In this document: one piece after another, positions 17,201 to 25,702 of the stretch | How the letters are laid out: the number at the start of each line of letters is the position of its first letter | Position numbering within the stretch: position 1 is the first letter of the stretch | Source: Saprospiraceae bacterium | Lineage (GTDB): Bacteria > Bacteroidota > Bacteroidia > Chitinophagales > Saprospiraceae | NCBI GenBank assembly: GCA_016709995.1 | Contig: JADJLQ010000001.1 | Location: forward strand, 778,001-842,000 | Length of the DNA stretch: 64,000 nt | Direction: 5' to 3' | Translations under genes and position numbers: made by a program | The notes under the pieces: generated by a model | The model's database searches: none | The model's input: the letters and a program-made list of their open reading frames with translations, nothing else | What the model was told of the DNA's origin: nothing

Positions 17201-19789
17201 AATGAAACAGTCCAGCTTAATATTCCGGCGCCTGCCCTTTCTAAAATGCTCATTACGCTGGAGAATGGCAGCAAAGTATTAGAATCCCATTGGTTGACGG
17301 CCACAGGTAGTAGTGTCGACAAACCTTTTGTATTTAGTTTTCAGGCCAGCCCTCAGATGGCCCCGGCTGTCTATGCGCACGTAGAGATGATCCAGCCACA
17401 TGGCATAAGGGCCAATGATCTTCCTATGCGTATGTATGGCCTTTTGCCCATAACGATTGAAGATGGTACTGCCCGCATCGAACCCAAAATCAATGCCCCT
17501 GCCTCTTTTAAACCGGATCGTGTGGAGACCGTCGAGGTCTCAGAATCCCAGGGGCGCGCCATGACTTATATCCTCGACATCGTCGATGAAGGTTTGCTTG
17601 ATCTGACCAATTTTAAAACCCCTGATCCTTACAATCATTTTTATTCGAGGCCGGCATTGGGTGTCCGTACCTGGGATGTGTACGATTATGTCATGGGTGC
17701 CTATGGCGGTAAACTGGAGAGTGTTCTCAGTATTGGGGGCGATGCCGGGCCCATCAATAATAATACCAATGCGACTTCACGATTTAAATCTCCGGTGATG
17801 CACCTTGGACCCTTCCAGCTAAAAAAGGGAGAAAAGAAAAAACATGCTGTCACCATAGCCAATTATACAGGATCTGTAAGACTCATGGTGATAGCTGCCG
17901 ACGATCATGCTTATGTCAATGCTGAAAAAGCTGTTGCCGTCAAAAGTCCCCTGATGGTATTGCCCACACTGCCAAGGATTTTAAGTACGGATGAGAAATT
18001 GACTCTGCCCGTCAATCTCTTTGTGACGGAGCCTTCCATTCGCCAGGTAGCCATCAGCGTAAAAGATCAAAATAACCAGGTAACCTTTATTGACAAAACG
18101 AAAAATGTTGAGGTTACCGGGGTGGGAGAGTCCATGGCCTATTTTGATTTTACGACGGGATCTGTGACTGGCCCTTCAAAAATCATCATCGAAGCCAAAG
18201 CCAATGGGGAAACGGCCAGGCAGGAGATAGACATCGAGACCCGCAATCCCAATCCTCCTTTTACTGAGGTCAACACCCAGGTCATAGAGCCGGGTCAAAC
18301 CAAAACTGTCAATTTGTCTAACCCCAATACGGCCAATGTAATCAAACGAATCATTGAAGTCTCCACCCTGCAGCCAATCGGTTTGACCAAATACCTGGAC
18401 CAGCTGGTTCGATATCCTTACGGTTGTGCGGAGCAAACGATATCTGCCATTTTCCCGCAACTTTATCTCGGCCAATTCGTCACCATGGATGCCGATCAAA
18501 AAAAAACCGTACACACCAATATCGAAGAAGGCATTGCCAAACTATCTAAATTCAATCTTAGCGATGGATCATTTTCGCTCTGGCCGGGATCTGGCCAATA
18601 TGTCGACTCATGGGTCACGAGTTACATTGGTCATTTTTTGATAGAAGCGCAGAGTAAAGGATACCTGGTGCCGGACCATATTTTGCAAAATTGGAAAGCT
18701 TATCAAAAGCGAACTGCAAACTTATATGACCCTGCTCAAAAATCATTGTACAAAGCCAATCATGGCATCGATCAGGCCTACCGTCTGTACACCCTTGCCC
18801 TCGCAGGCTCACCGGATCTCGGCGCCATGAATCGCCTCAAAGAATATAATGAGTTGGGTAACAATGCCCGATGGCGCCTCGCAGCAGCTTATGCGGTAGC
18901 GGGCCAGGCAGAGACAGCCAAAAGCCTGATGACACGATCTCCGGAGTTTAACACAGACTATATCGAATCAGGCTATTCCTACGGAAGCACGCTGAGAGAC
19001 CAGGCAATGGTCATGGAGACCTACCTGCATATGGGAGACAAAACTAAAGCTGCTGAATATGCCTCTGATATCTCCAAACAATTGAACGGCGACATCCTCT
19101 GGAATACACAAGCCCTGGCCTATGCCTTGCAAGTGCTCGGTAAATTCCAGGGTGCAGCCAGCAGTGCCGGCGCCAACTGGACTTTTAAATACCAGCCCCA
19201 GGGTGGAACCAAGCAGTCTATTAGTGCCAAAACATCTTCCTTTTTTATTCAGCCTGACCCTGCCAAAGGCAATTCCTCAACCATAGCTATTGAAAACACT
19301 TCATCCACTCCCATCTTTGTGCAATCCTCCGTCACCGCCCAATCTCTCGTGGATAACCGGGGGGATGAATCCAGCAATCTTCTATTGTCTGTAAAATATA
19401 CCGATGAGGGTCACCAGGTCACAGATCCTGCCACCCTCAAAAAAGGCGATCAAATCAATATCGACATCACGATTACGCACCCTGGACAAGGTAAGCCTGC
19501 ATACCATAACCTGGCTTTGACTCATATGCTGCCTTCAGGCTGGGAGATTATAAATGAAAGAATGCAGGACGGGCAGGTAGCTAGTAATTCTCTTTTTCAA
19601 TACCAGGATATTCGGGATGACCGGGTACTTACTTTTTTTGACCTTCAACCGGGAGCAAAAAAAATAATTTCAATCCGTGCACGCGCAAGCTACGAGGGCC
19701 AATATCATTTGCCGGCCATCAGTTGCGAAGAAATGTATGATGTGAAGGTGCATGCGCGGGTAAAAGGCGACCAGGTTGAGGTATTATAA
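14270..19789 (+). CDS. Alpha-2-macroglobulin family lipoprotein
   Basis: Very large (1839 residues) bacterial alpha-2-macroglobulin, a protease-trapping protein of the cell envelope. The N-terminus has a short hydrophobic segment ending YIAC, a plausible if imperfect lipobox. It is followed by macroglobulin-type beta domains (MG1 and onward), the alpha-2-macroglobulin core (VRTWDVYDYVMGAYGGKLE, FKSPVMHLGPFQL) and the thioester region YPYGCAEQT with cysteine near residue 1386. The last 300 residues are an alpha/alpha-toroid plus receptor-like domain. The thioester motif is CAEQ, not the animal CGEQ. In many Gram-negatives the partner is a PBP1C transglycosylase, but none is adjacent here. It is transcribed divergently from the cys operon. 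Confidence 0.92.
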   Translation: MRKSRMPLLAIVFLVGYIACKPKSIQPPDAQLLSSFLRSYTKGVISSASLLKYVFVEDMVEEEAIGKSLDQNIFKLKPAVDGNAYWEAKNVLVFKPGANLQPGTTYQVSLDLTKLKPGWQEKLKTIDYSFQTREMSFVVSKPKLGLNASNQYDLIGEVQVSDEMESSKIEQLLQADQDHTALQISWQHRGNNMSTYTIHNAIPKKSSQVNLNWSGQSIGLQESGFHQVSLPDPDKFTILDISHEPAPQSRIITAFSDNLKTTQTLDGLISVKGVTGALRHVIDGNKIYTYLPGDQSGDVTVVFSPGVVSIHNIKLSEGVEWELSVSGTKPQVRFSGKGNILPQSNETLLPFEAIGLQAVDVEIFKIFDNNILQFLQSNQLDENNEIYRVGRLVSQTKVELKSLQSNADITKWGHYALDLGPLITVSPNAIYQVRIGFKPGYTLLTCTSDWVQNIPDAEDSELISFYDDNYYGPLGYYPNYWSDREDPCKAAYYNTDHFISKNVLISNLGIIGKISDHQLFAAVTDLRTTDPIVGAMVDVYDFQLQKIASLTTDGEGIAQQLMTDKPYAIVVSNQGDKGYLRMAEGLNLSMSAFDTEGQQVDHGINGYLFAERGVWRPGDSIFLSFILNDRELNLPSGHPITLKVYDARNKLVLQKISTQPVGAIYSFPFKTMPDAITGNWRAVVKAGGAEFTKILKVEAIKPNRLKILWDAAAEILPSQTNIGLSAQWLTGIQANNLTAKVKAKWSASKASWPAFKNFEFHDPARAQIDASEIALFDGKLDAQGQALVPLKISKDFKPSGKMNLLFNLEVAEPGGDFSTMSQGSIYHPYKQYSGVNLPSDPWGYRSLQINKPSTIQVVSIDPQGKAQSKRKLTIGLYQMDWRWWWEQRDNAYADFNSSTHNKAIQKTTVTTNANGLASWDVTITQWGRYMVRVCDVESGHCSGDFAYAGWPDEGEGGNRFDMATLVRLQTSKEKYSANETVQLNIPAPALSKMLITLENGSKVLESHWLTATGSSVDKPFVFSFQASPQMAPAVYAHVEMIQPHGIRANDLPMRMYGLLPITIEDGTARIEPKINAPASFKPDRVETVEVSESQGRAMTYILDIVDEGLLDLTNFKTPDPYNHFYSRPALGVRTWDVYDYVMGAYGGKLESVLSIGGDAGPINNNTNATSRFKSPVMHLGPFQLKKGEKKKHAVTIANYTGSVRLMVIAADDHAYVNAEKAVAVKSPLMVLPTLPRILSTDEKLTLPVNLFVTEPSIRQVAISVKDQNNQVTFIDKTKNVEVTGVGESMAYFDFTTGSVTGPSKIIIEAKANGETARQEIDIETRNPNPPFTEVNTQVIEPGQTKTVNLSNPNTANVIKRIIEVSTLQPIGLTKYLDQLVRYPYGCAEQTISAIFPQLYLGQFVTMDADQKKTVHTNIEEGIAKLSKFNLSDGSFSLWPGSGQYVDSWVTSYIGHFLIEAQSKGYLVPDHILQNWKAYQKRTANLYDPAQKSLYKANHGIDQAYRLYTLALAGSPDLGAMNRLKEYNELGNNARWRLAAAYAVAGQAETAKSLMTRSPEFNTDYIESGYSYGSTLRDQAMVMETYLHMGDKTKAAEYASDISKQLNGDILWNTQALAYALQVLGKFQGAASSAGANWTFKYQPQGGTKQSISAKTSSFFIQPDPAKGNSSTIAIENTSSTPIFVQSSVTAQSLVDNRGDESSNLLLSVKYTDEGHQVTDPATLKKGDQINIDITITHPGQGKPAYHNLALTHMLPSGWEIINERMQDGQVASNSLFQYQDIRDDRVLTFFDLQPGAKKIISIRARASYEGQYHLPAISCEEMYDVKVHARVKGDQVEVL

Positions 19790-19891
19790 AAGAAAATGGA
19801 TTTTTCATAAGGTTGATCTAGCTGACAAATTTGAAAAATGAGTAAATAGTAATATTTCAACTTTTCATTACACTATTATCAAAACGGTCTT

Positions 19892-21247
19892 ATGAGAGTT
19901 AAACTGAACAGTCATTTCAATAAAGGTCTGCTTATATTAATAGGCAGCCTTGTCATTTCTTGTGCTGGCGATGGGGATGCAAGATGGTTCCAGTTTCATG
20001 GGGATGCCCATAATACCGGATTTATGAACCATCTGACTGTGCCCGCTACTCAAACCACTATAGCATGGAGCAGGCCTATCGGATCTACCGGTTTTTCTTC
20101 CCCAATGATAGGCGCCGATGAAATAGTTTTTGTCAGTACTGTTGATGGCAAGGTATTTGGCTTTAATCCGGATGGAGCTTTGAGATATTCTGTAGAATTG
20201 GGTGCAGATCTAAAATTGTCCTCACCCACTTACGGCCAGGATGGTATGATCTATCTGACCTCTCTGCGATATATCGCTGGTACTGAGCCAAGACAATATA
20301 AAAGCGCCCTGCATGTTTTGAGACCAGGCTTAAAACTAACCTTAGTAAAATCATTCGAGTTTCCTGAGAATACGATTACAACGGCGCCCCCAAAAACATA
20401 CCGGTATAAGAATGATATTTATATATTTTCTCCCGGGTATAGCACTTTGGCAGCCTCCATACTAGTGTTCAAAAACTTATCCGGCATCATTCATAATGAA
20501 AAAATATCCTGCCCCGGAGATGTGGAAAATCATGGTGATGATACCTGGAAGATTATTTTAGGGGTGATTTCTGGTGGCTTAAGTGCACTAGTACCGGATT
20601 TAAATCCAAATAATTTTGAGATAGATGGCATACATCTTCGGGAGTGGACCCTGGATCCCACTTTTGCATATCTCGAAGACCCCGAAGGTTCTTTGGTTCT
20701 GGTTACTCCATTCAATGCATGTGGACTTCAGGCTTATCAATGGTCTTGCGAATCTGATCAATTGGTATTATTGTGGAAAAAATCAGGATTGGATGCTGTC
20801 AATTATGGTTCGCCCGGAATTAAATTGAATGGGGAGACGATCATTGGAGATCAGGATGGAAATATTATCTCTTTTCATGCCAGGAATGGCAATTATTTCA
20901 GGACTTTAAGTCTTGGAGAAAGCATTTTATCCTCGCCGGCCATCCTCCCGGGAGGAGATATCGTGATTTCGGGCGAAAAACATGTATATCTTATTGAAAG
21001 TAATTCCACTTTTGAAAAAGCTGATAAAGTATTTGATTTATCCTCCTCTACGGTGGCTTCTCCGAGTGCTTCCTCCAATTTTATCTACGCAGCTCATTCA
21101 AATGGTATCTTTACCCTGGATCATGCACTGTCAGGCAGTTTCTCCACGTTCTCGACTTCAATTGGTGGACTTTCCAGTCCTGCTATTTCCAGAACCGGAG
21201 TGGTTTATATTAATACTGCCAATGGTGATTTAGTAGCTTTTAAATGA
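19892..21247 (+). CDS. PQQ-like beta-propeller repeat lipoprotein
   Basis: 451 residues with a lipoprotein signal (SLVISC, cysteine near residue 24). Repeated WSRPIGSTGFSSPMIGADEIVFVST-type blades follow (for example SSPTYGQDGMIYLTS, SSPAILPGGDIVISG, SSPAISRTGVVYINT). The pattern G-x-x-x-SSP-x(6)-G-x-(I/V)-(V/Y) recurs across the protein and is typical of PQQ_2/YncE-like propellers. The first block FQFHGDAHNTGFM resembles the start of outer-membrane BamB-like and quinoprotein-like propellers. No catalytic residues can be assigned, so a binding or scaffold role in the envelope is as likely as an enzyme. It follows the alpha-2-macroglobulin gene by 102 bp. Confidence 0.8.
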   Translation: MRVKLNSHFNKGLLILIGSLVISCAGDGDARWFQFHGDAHNTGFMNHLTVPATQTTIAWSRPIGSTGFSSPMIGADEIVFVSTVDGKVFGFNPDGALRYSVELGADLKLSSPTYGQDGMIYLTSLRYIAGTEPRQYKSALHVLRPGLKLTLVKSFEFPENTITTAPPKTYRYKNDIYIFSPGYSTLAASILVFKNLSGIIHNEKISCPGDVENHGDDTWKIILGVISGGLSALVPDLNPNNFEIDGIHLREWTLDPTFAYLEDPEGSLVLVTPFNACGLQAYQWSCESDQLVLLWKKSGLDAVNYGSPGIKLNGETIIGDQDGNIISFHARNGNYFRTLSLGESILSSPAILPGGDIVISGEKHVYLIESNSTFEKADKVFDLSSSTVASPSASSNFIYAAHSNGIFTLDHALSGSFSTFSTSIGGLSSPAISRTGVVYINTANGDLVAFK

Positions 21248-21300
21248 TGGAAGAATAAAAAAATAAATTTCCTCAATGATTTAAATGGAATTCAATTTTA

Positions 21301-22068
21301 ATGATGTTATCAGGAAAAAAAATTGTCATCATCGGAGGTAGTGGGGGTATCGGCCTGGCTGCTGTCAAAGCTTTTATCGACCAGGGAGCAAAGGTGATGT
21401 ATACCGGTCTGGAAGCGGCACCTGCCGAAAACCTACCCGGATCCTTTTATCTTCAGTCCAACAGTACCCACAAGGATGCCCTGCACCAGGTCATCCAGTC
21501 AGCGCATCGCACCTGGGGTAAAATAGATGGCTGGTACCATATTGCCGGCGGTTCAGGTAGAAAGCACGGTGATGGTCCCCTCCATGCTGTGACCGAAGAA
21601 GGTTGGGCTTATACACTCACCCTCAACCTAACCTCTGTCATGTTCTCCAACCAGGCCATCATACAATATTGGTTAGATCACCGCTGTGGAGGCACCATAC
21701 TCAATACCGGGTCTGTCCTGGCAGCACATCCGGCGCCTCATTTATTCGCTACCCATGCCTATGCCGCAGCCAAAGCCGGCATTGAAGGATTTTCAAAATC
21801 CATTGCAGCCTATTATGCCAAAGACAATATCCGTATCAATGTACTTGCACCCGGACTCATAGCTACCAATATGTCACTTCGTGCTCAAACAGATCAGACC
21901 ATACTCGACTATATCCGACTCAAACAACCCCTGGATGGTGGCAGGATAGGTAGTCCGGAGGATGTAGTGGGAGCAGCTTTGTATTTTATGAGCGATTTGT
22001 CCAGGTTTGTGACCGGTCAGGTGATCGGGGTGGATGGAGGATGGAGTGTGAGTGAGGGTGGTGGGTAG
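21301..22068 (+). CDS. Short-chain dehydrogenase/reductase (SDR)
   Basis: Classical SDR of 255 residues. It has the NAD(P)-binding GGSGGIG at residues 12-18, HIAGGSG in place of NNAG, the active-site serine in LNTGSVLAAHP, the YAAAK catalytic pair, and the C-terminal GQVIGVDGGWSVSEGG. The substrate cannot be inferred. There is no linked pathway gene: upstream is a propeller lipoprotein and downstream a convergent toxin-antitoxin pair. Confidence 0.9.
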   Translation: MMLSGKKIVIIGGSGGIGLAAVKAFIDQGAKVMYTGLEAAPAENLPGSFYLQSNSTHKDALHQVIQSAHRTWGKIDGWYHIAGGSGRKHGDGPLHAVTEEGWAYTLTLNLTSVMFSNQAIIQYWLDHRCGGTILNTGSVLAAHPAPHLFATHAYAAAKAGIEGFSKSIAAYYAKDNIRINVLAPGLIATNMSLRAQTDQTILDYIRLKQPLDGGRIGSPEDVVGAALYFMSDLSRFVTGQVIGVDGGWSVSEGGG

Positions 22069-22121
22069 TGGTGCGCTTCAATTATAATTTGTAATGTCCT
22101 TTGGCAGAGTGGATTAATCCG

Positions 22122-22153
22122 AGATCGTTCATTAGAATTTCTATGAACGATCT
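22122..22153. repeat. Perfect 11-bp inverted repeat between convergent genes
   Basis: AGATCGTTCAT (22122-22132) and its exact reverse complement (22143-22153) are separated by 10 bp. It lies between the SDR stop and the toxin stop. No T run follows on either strand, so it is not a textbook intrinsic terminator. It could still be a terminator-like RNA hairpin or a protein-binding site. Confidence 0.6.
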
Positions 22154-22251
22154 GATGATTGATTATGAATGAATTGTGAATTATTTGATGAAAGAATTCA
22201 TTTCATAAGAAAGGAAAAACTAATTTGAAAATGTCCAAATTATAAAAGGAT

Positions 22252-22506
22252 CTAACCATAAATATCCATCCTATTTCCAAGGTCAATGACATCAATCATG
22301 AGGACTTGGTCAAAAATTTCATAAATAATTCGATAATCTGCGACACGAATACGATATCCATCCCTGCCTTTTAGCTTTTTGTATCCTTTTGGTCGTGGTG
22401 TATCTGCAAGGCTATAAATAGCATGTTTGAGGGCGGAATAATAAGGCTCGTTGAACTTTTCAAGAGCTTTGATGGCTCGTTTCTTTAATGTTACCTGATA
22501 AACCAT
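22252..22506 (-). CDS. RelE/ParE-family toxin of a type II toxin-antitoxin pair
   Basis: 84-residue RelE/ParE-fold protein, probably an mRNA interferase or gyrase toxin. The signature is KKLKGRDGYRIRVADYRIIYEI followed by LGNRMDIYG, corresponding to the family pattern L-x-G-x-(Y/W)-R-(I/L)-R-(V/I)-G-x-(Y/W)-R-(I/V)-(I/V)-Y and H-R-x-D-(V/I)-Y. The usual final histidine region is NRMDIYG, with asparagine in place of histidine. The start overlaps the antitoxin stop as TAATG. Confidence 0.87.
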   Translation of the reverse strand: MVYQVTLKKRAIKALEKFNEPYYSALKHAIYSLADTPRPKGYKKLKGRDGYRIRVADYRIIYEIFDQVLMIDVIDLGNRMDIYG

Positions 22507-22715
22507 TACCCGCGTTTGCGCTTGGCTTCAATCTTTTTAAAAGCTTTATCAATAGGAATTGACGGCTCATTGGATTTTTTAGCTTCATCATAAAGCTTAA
22601 TATCTTCCAACTCATCCAACTCCTCCATAATAGCTTTAAAATCCTTAATTGGGAGTATTACTGATATTTTTTTTCCTTCGTTATCTACGATATATTTTGG
22701 ATTTACTGCTATCAT
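22506..22715 (-). CDS. Antitoxin of the RelE/ParE-type pair
   Basis: 69 residues. The start (MIAVNPKYIVDNEGKKISVILPIKDFKAIMEELDELEDI) matches small antitoxins whose N-terminal beta-strand/helix binds DNA. The charged C-terminal part (YDEAKKSNEPSIPIDKAFKKIEAKRKRG) would wrap the toxin. It is directly upstream of and translationally coupled to the toxin gene, the usual order. Autoregulation by the complex is likely. A TAnnTTTG-like element (TACCTTTG on the minus strand, 22836-22843) lies about 120 bp upstream and could be its promoter. Confidence 0.85.
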   Translation of the reverse strand: MIAVNPKYIVDNEGKKISVILPIKDFKAIMEELDELEDIKLYDEAKKSNEPSIPIDKAFKKIEAKRKRG

Positions 22716-22835
22716 ATCTTTAGATTTTGGTGGTACGATAAAAATTATACTTTGACTTGATTATAAAATACTATAACTCAGATATTAGCTCTTAAATAAT
22801 TTTAATTTGCTTATGCGTACTATCCTATTCAATAA

Positions 22836-22843
22836 CAAAGGTA
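22836..22843 (-). promoter_or_regulatory. Putative -7 element (TACCTTTG) ahead of the toxin-antitoxin genes
   Basis: Match to TAnnTTTG on the minus strand, pointing at the antitoxin gene, whose start is about 120 bp downstream. No -33 TTG is found at the expected distance, so this is only a candidate. The rest of 22717-22979, between the divergent antitoxin and ROK genes, shows no other clear element. Confidence 0.3.
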
Positions 22844-22979
22844 GGGTAAAATTTATTTCCTTTATCCTCTGACTCTACGCTTCCATTGTGCAATATGAGC
22901 CACAATATCAGCATTGGCCCAATAAGAATGATACTCCAAATCCACCCACCATCCAAAATATTTTCAATAATTTCAACCC

Positions 22980-23864
22980 ATGCTTATCGGTATAGACCTT
23001 GGTGCTACAGAAATAAAAGGAGTAGTCCTCAACGAGGAGCGACAAGTCATCAGACAGGCCTCCCATCCGACGGAAGACGCCGGCCAGGAAAGGCGTTGGA
23101 TGACCAATGTAATAAAAGTGTATCAAGAGCTGAGCGCTGGCTCCGACCAATATACCGTCGGACTATCAGCACCGGGTATAGCAGCTGAGCACAATGATTG
23201 TATCCTATATATGCCTGGCAGGCTACTGGGACTGGAGGGTTTGATTTGGTCAGACTACCTTGGGGCCACGACCTCGGTGCTCAATGATGCCAATGCAGCC
23301 ATGATCGCTGAGTCACGCCTGGGCGCTGCACGTGGATACGCGCACGCGATCATGCTCACCCTGGGCACCGGCGTAGGAGGTAGCATCCTGATCCGCGGTG
23401 AACTGTACACCGGGTACAGGCAGGTGGCAGGGCACCTTGGACATATATCTGTAGACAGGCGTAGTGACCGGGTGGCTATCACCGGCATGATCGGTAGCCT
23501 GGAGGATGCAATAGGCAATGCTACAGTGAGTCAGCGCACACTCCATAAATATCAATCTACCAAAGAGCTGGTCGCAGATGTCCAGGCTGGAGACGCACTA
23601 GCCATCGGATACTGGAGGGATAGTATCCAGGCCCTGGCGGTCGCCATAGCGTCCTATGCTAATGTACTCTCGCCGGAAGTAGTCGTGCTCGGTGGCGGCA
23701 TCATGCAAGCGGGTGAGCTATTGTTGGACCCTTTGGGTGAATACCTGGATCTTTATGAGTGGCGACCCGGAGGAAAACGAACTAAAATAGTCACAGCCAT
23801 GATGGGAGCTTGGTCAGGTGCTATCGGAGCAGCTATCTTCGCGCAAGAAAAGCGTAAGCCATGA
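22980..23864 (+). CDS. ROK-family sugar kinase lacking the zinc motif
   Basis: 294-residue ROK kinase. It has the phosphate-1 loop IGIDLGATEIKGVV at the N-terminus, the catalytic aspartate D103 in LNDANAA, the phosphate-2 loop LTLGTGVGGSI and the C-terminal VVVLGGGIMQAGELLL. The family's GExGH is GHLGH here, and the four-residue zinc cluster CxCGxxGCxE is replaced by VAITGMIGSLED with no cysteine. The product is probably a phosphorylated hexose or amino sugar, but the substrate is unknown. It overlaps the SIS gene by 4 bp (ATGA) and starts a four-gene unit. Confidence 0.88.
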   Translation: MLIGIDLGATEIKGVVLNEERQVIRQASHPTEDAGQERRWMTNVIKVYQELSAGSDQYTVGLSAPGIAAEHNDCILYMPGRLLGLEGLIWSDYLGATTSVLNDANAAMIAESRLGAARGYAHAIMLTLGTGVGGSILIRGELYTGYRQVAGHLGHISVDRRSDRVAITGMIGSLEDAIGNATVSQRTLHKYQSTKELVADVQAGDALAIGYWRDSIQALAVAIASYANVLSPEVVVLGGGIMQAGELLLDPLGEYLDLYEWRPGGKRTKIVTAMMGAWSGAIGAAIFAQEKRKP

Positions 23865-24652
23865 CCTTGACCGAAAAATATCTCGACTGCTGCCTGCATA
23901 TGATCGATACGGTCAAATCACAGCAAGATGCCATTCGCCAGGCAGCTGCCTGGTTTGCTGAGTCCATATTGAAGGGCAGGGTAGTGCATGTGTTTGGGTC
24001 AGGTCATAGCAGGATCATGGTGGAGGAGATGTGGCCGCGATATGGTTCCTTCGCAGGATTCAATCCGATCGTTGAGCTGTCGATGACTTTTCACAATCTC
24101 GTGACCGGGGCCAATGGTCAACGCCAGGCTATGTATATCGAAAACATGCCCGGTTTGGCAGCACAGATCCTCCGCAATTTTAAACTATCACCTATCGACA
24201 CCGCCCTGATCATATCTTCCTCTGGTACCAATATCGTGCCTTGTGAGCTGGCCGAGCTTTTTCAGTCCCAGGGTATCAAAGTAGTAGCCATCGTCACACG
24301 GGAGCACCTGGCAGCCAGTCAGAGCAAGCGGCCTGACGGCAAAAAACTGCATGATTTCGCCGATCTCCTACTTGACAATGGAGCCATCGCCGGTGATGCC
24401 ATGATCCGGATACCGGGTATGGATATGCCTGTAAGTCCGGGCAGTACCGTCGGCAGCGTCATGCTCATCAATACCCTCAAAGCCGAGCTGGCCAATATCC
24501 TGACTCTACGCGGGTGCCCGCCAAAAGCGTTGGTAGCCACTTGCCTCGTAGGCAAGGAGAAAGCGGAGCAAGTCTTTAACCAGGCGTACGATGAGCACTC
24601 GACCCGGATGGCCGCCTTATTTGATTACAAAATCCCTATCCAGCTACCATGA
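23861..24652 (+). CDS. SIS-domain protein (UPF0309/sugar isomerase-like)
   Basis: 263 residues with a SIS (sugar isomerase) fold. It shows VHVFGSGHSRIMVEEMWPRYGSF with the phospho-sugar loop GSGHS, the second half LIISSSGTNIVPCELAE with SSSGT, and IVTREHL. Members of this group bind phosphosugars or act as isomerases, deaminases or etherases. It overlaps both neighbours by 4 bp, so it is translated together with the ROK kinase and the MetE-like protein. A kinase-isomerase pair suggests a sugar phosphate intermediate. An etherase-like activity (as in MurQ, another SIS protein) would also fit the MetE-like neighbour. Confidence 0.85.
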   Translation: MTLTEKYLDCCLHMIDTVKSQQDAIRQAAAWFAESILKGRVVHVFGSGHSRIMVEEMWPRYGSFAGFNPIVELSMTFHNLVTGANGQRQAMYIENMPGLAAQILRNFKLSPIDTALIISSSGTNIVPCELAELFQSQGIKVVAIVTREHLAASQSKRPDGKKLHDFADLLLDNGAIAGDAMIRIPGMDMPVSPGSTVGSVMLINTLKAELANILTLRGCPPKALVATCLVGKEKAEQVFNQAYDEHSTRMAALFDYKIPIQLP

Positions 24653-25698
24653 TTCAACCTATACCACCTATCCGGACTACCGTAGTCGGCAGTTATCCTT
24701 TTCCAGCCTGGTTAGAATTGGCTACTAAAAACCTGGCGGAGTTTGGCAAGTCTGACCTCGAAGAATTGATCGATGATGCCGTGCAGGTAGCCGTGCAGGA
24801 CCAGTTGCAGGCTGACCTGGATGTGATCAGCGATGGTGAGCAGACCAGGCTCGATTTTAATCTTTCGTTTTATGGATTCTTAGAGGGCATCGAACGCGAA
24901 GCTGTTCCAGTGCGGCGATGGGGCCCCGCAGCGCACGACCAGCGGGGCAAACACAAAGTGATTGGCGACATCAAAGCCAAAACCGGACTCGGAGCCGTCC
25001 GGGAATACCAACGGTTAGTCAAACTAGCTGCTCATACCGGCAAAGTATTAAAATGCAGCATACCGGGACCTTATACACTCAGTGGTCGCCTCGACCCCAA
25101 TGGGATCTACGAAGACCGATACGAAGTGACAGAAGCCCTGATACCCATCGTCAGCCATGAACTGGAAGCCCTGGTCAAAGCAGGCTGCCGGGAGATCACG
25201 GTAGACGAACCTTCTATGAGCTGCTATGCTTACAAAGAAGATCCGGAGCGGTTCGTAGATATTTTTAACCGCACCGTGGCGGCAATCAAAGGAAAATGTT
25301 TTTTGTCAACCCATCTTTGTTTTGGCAATTTTAAAGGACGACCTGTCGGTAAAAGAACGCTCCAGCCGATGCTGCCGGCTTTTCTCGAGCTCGACATACA
25401 CGAAGTACATATCGAAATGGCCAATAGAGAATTTGCTGAAATAGAACTCTTGGCCAAATTTGCCAAAAGAATGCGCGTGGCGGCAGGCATCATTGATGTC
25501 AAAAATTATTATATCGAGACCGTAGAGGATGTAGTCGATCGTATCCGGCAGGTATTAAAATATGTAGATCCGGAAAATCTATCTGTGGCTCCCGATTGTG
25601 GACTAAGCCAGACAGCACGTTGGGCTTCCAGGCATAAACTACAAAATATGGTTTTCGGCGCAAAAAAGGTAAGACAATCCCTGGGCTTGTCCTCATAA
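24649..25698 (+). CDS. Short MetE-like (cobalamin-independent methionine synthase core) protein
   Basis: 349 residues equivalent to the catalytic C-terminal half of MetE. All four zinc ligands can be seen: H222 and C224 in LSTHLCFGN, E256 in HIEMANRE and C317 in APDCGLSQ. The N-terminal segment PPIRTTVVGSYPFPAWLE is typical of the family. The MetE N-terminal half is absent. Short members include core methionine synthases and, more distantly, thiol-to-carbon transferases such as epoxyalkane:CoM transferase. Because it is locked into an operon with sugar-phosphate genes and not methionine genes, I would not assume it makes methionine. Confidence 0.85.
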   Translation: MIQPIPPIRTTVVGSYPFPAWLELATKNLAEFGKSDLEELIDDAVQVAVQDQLQADLDVISDGEQTRLDFNLSFYGFLEGIEREAVPVRRWGPAAHDQRGKHKVIGDIKAKTGLGAVREYQRLVKLAAHTGKVLKCSIPGPYTLSGRLDPNGIYEDRYEVTEALIPIVSHELEALVKAGCREITVDEPSMSCYAYKEDPERFVDIFNRTVAAIKGKCFLSTHLCFGNFKGRPVGKRTLQPMLPAFLELDIHEVHIEMANREFAEIELLAKFAKRMRVAAGIIDVKNYYIETVEDVVDRIRQVLKYVDPENLSVAPDCGLSQTARWASRHKLQNMVFGAKKVRQSLGLSS

Positions 25699-25702
25699 TA
25701 TC

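Noticed and set aside
24649..25698. Complete methionine synthase (metE)
   Set aside because: Only the catalytic C-terminal half with its zinc ligands is present and the neighbours are sugar-phosphate genes, so I describe it as MetE-like.
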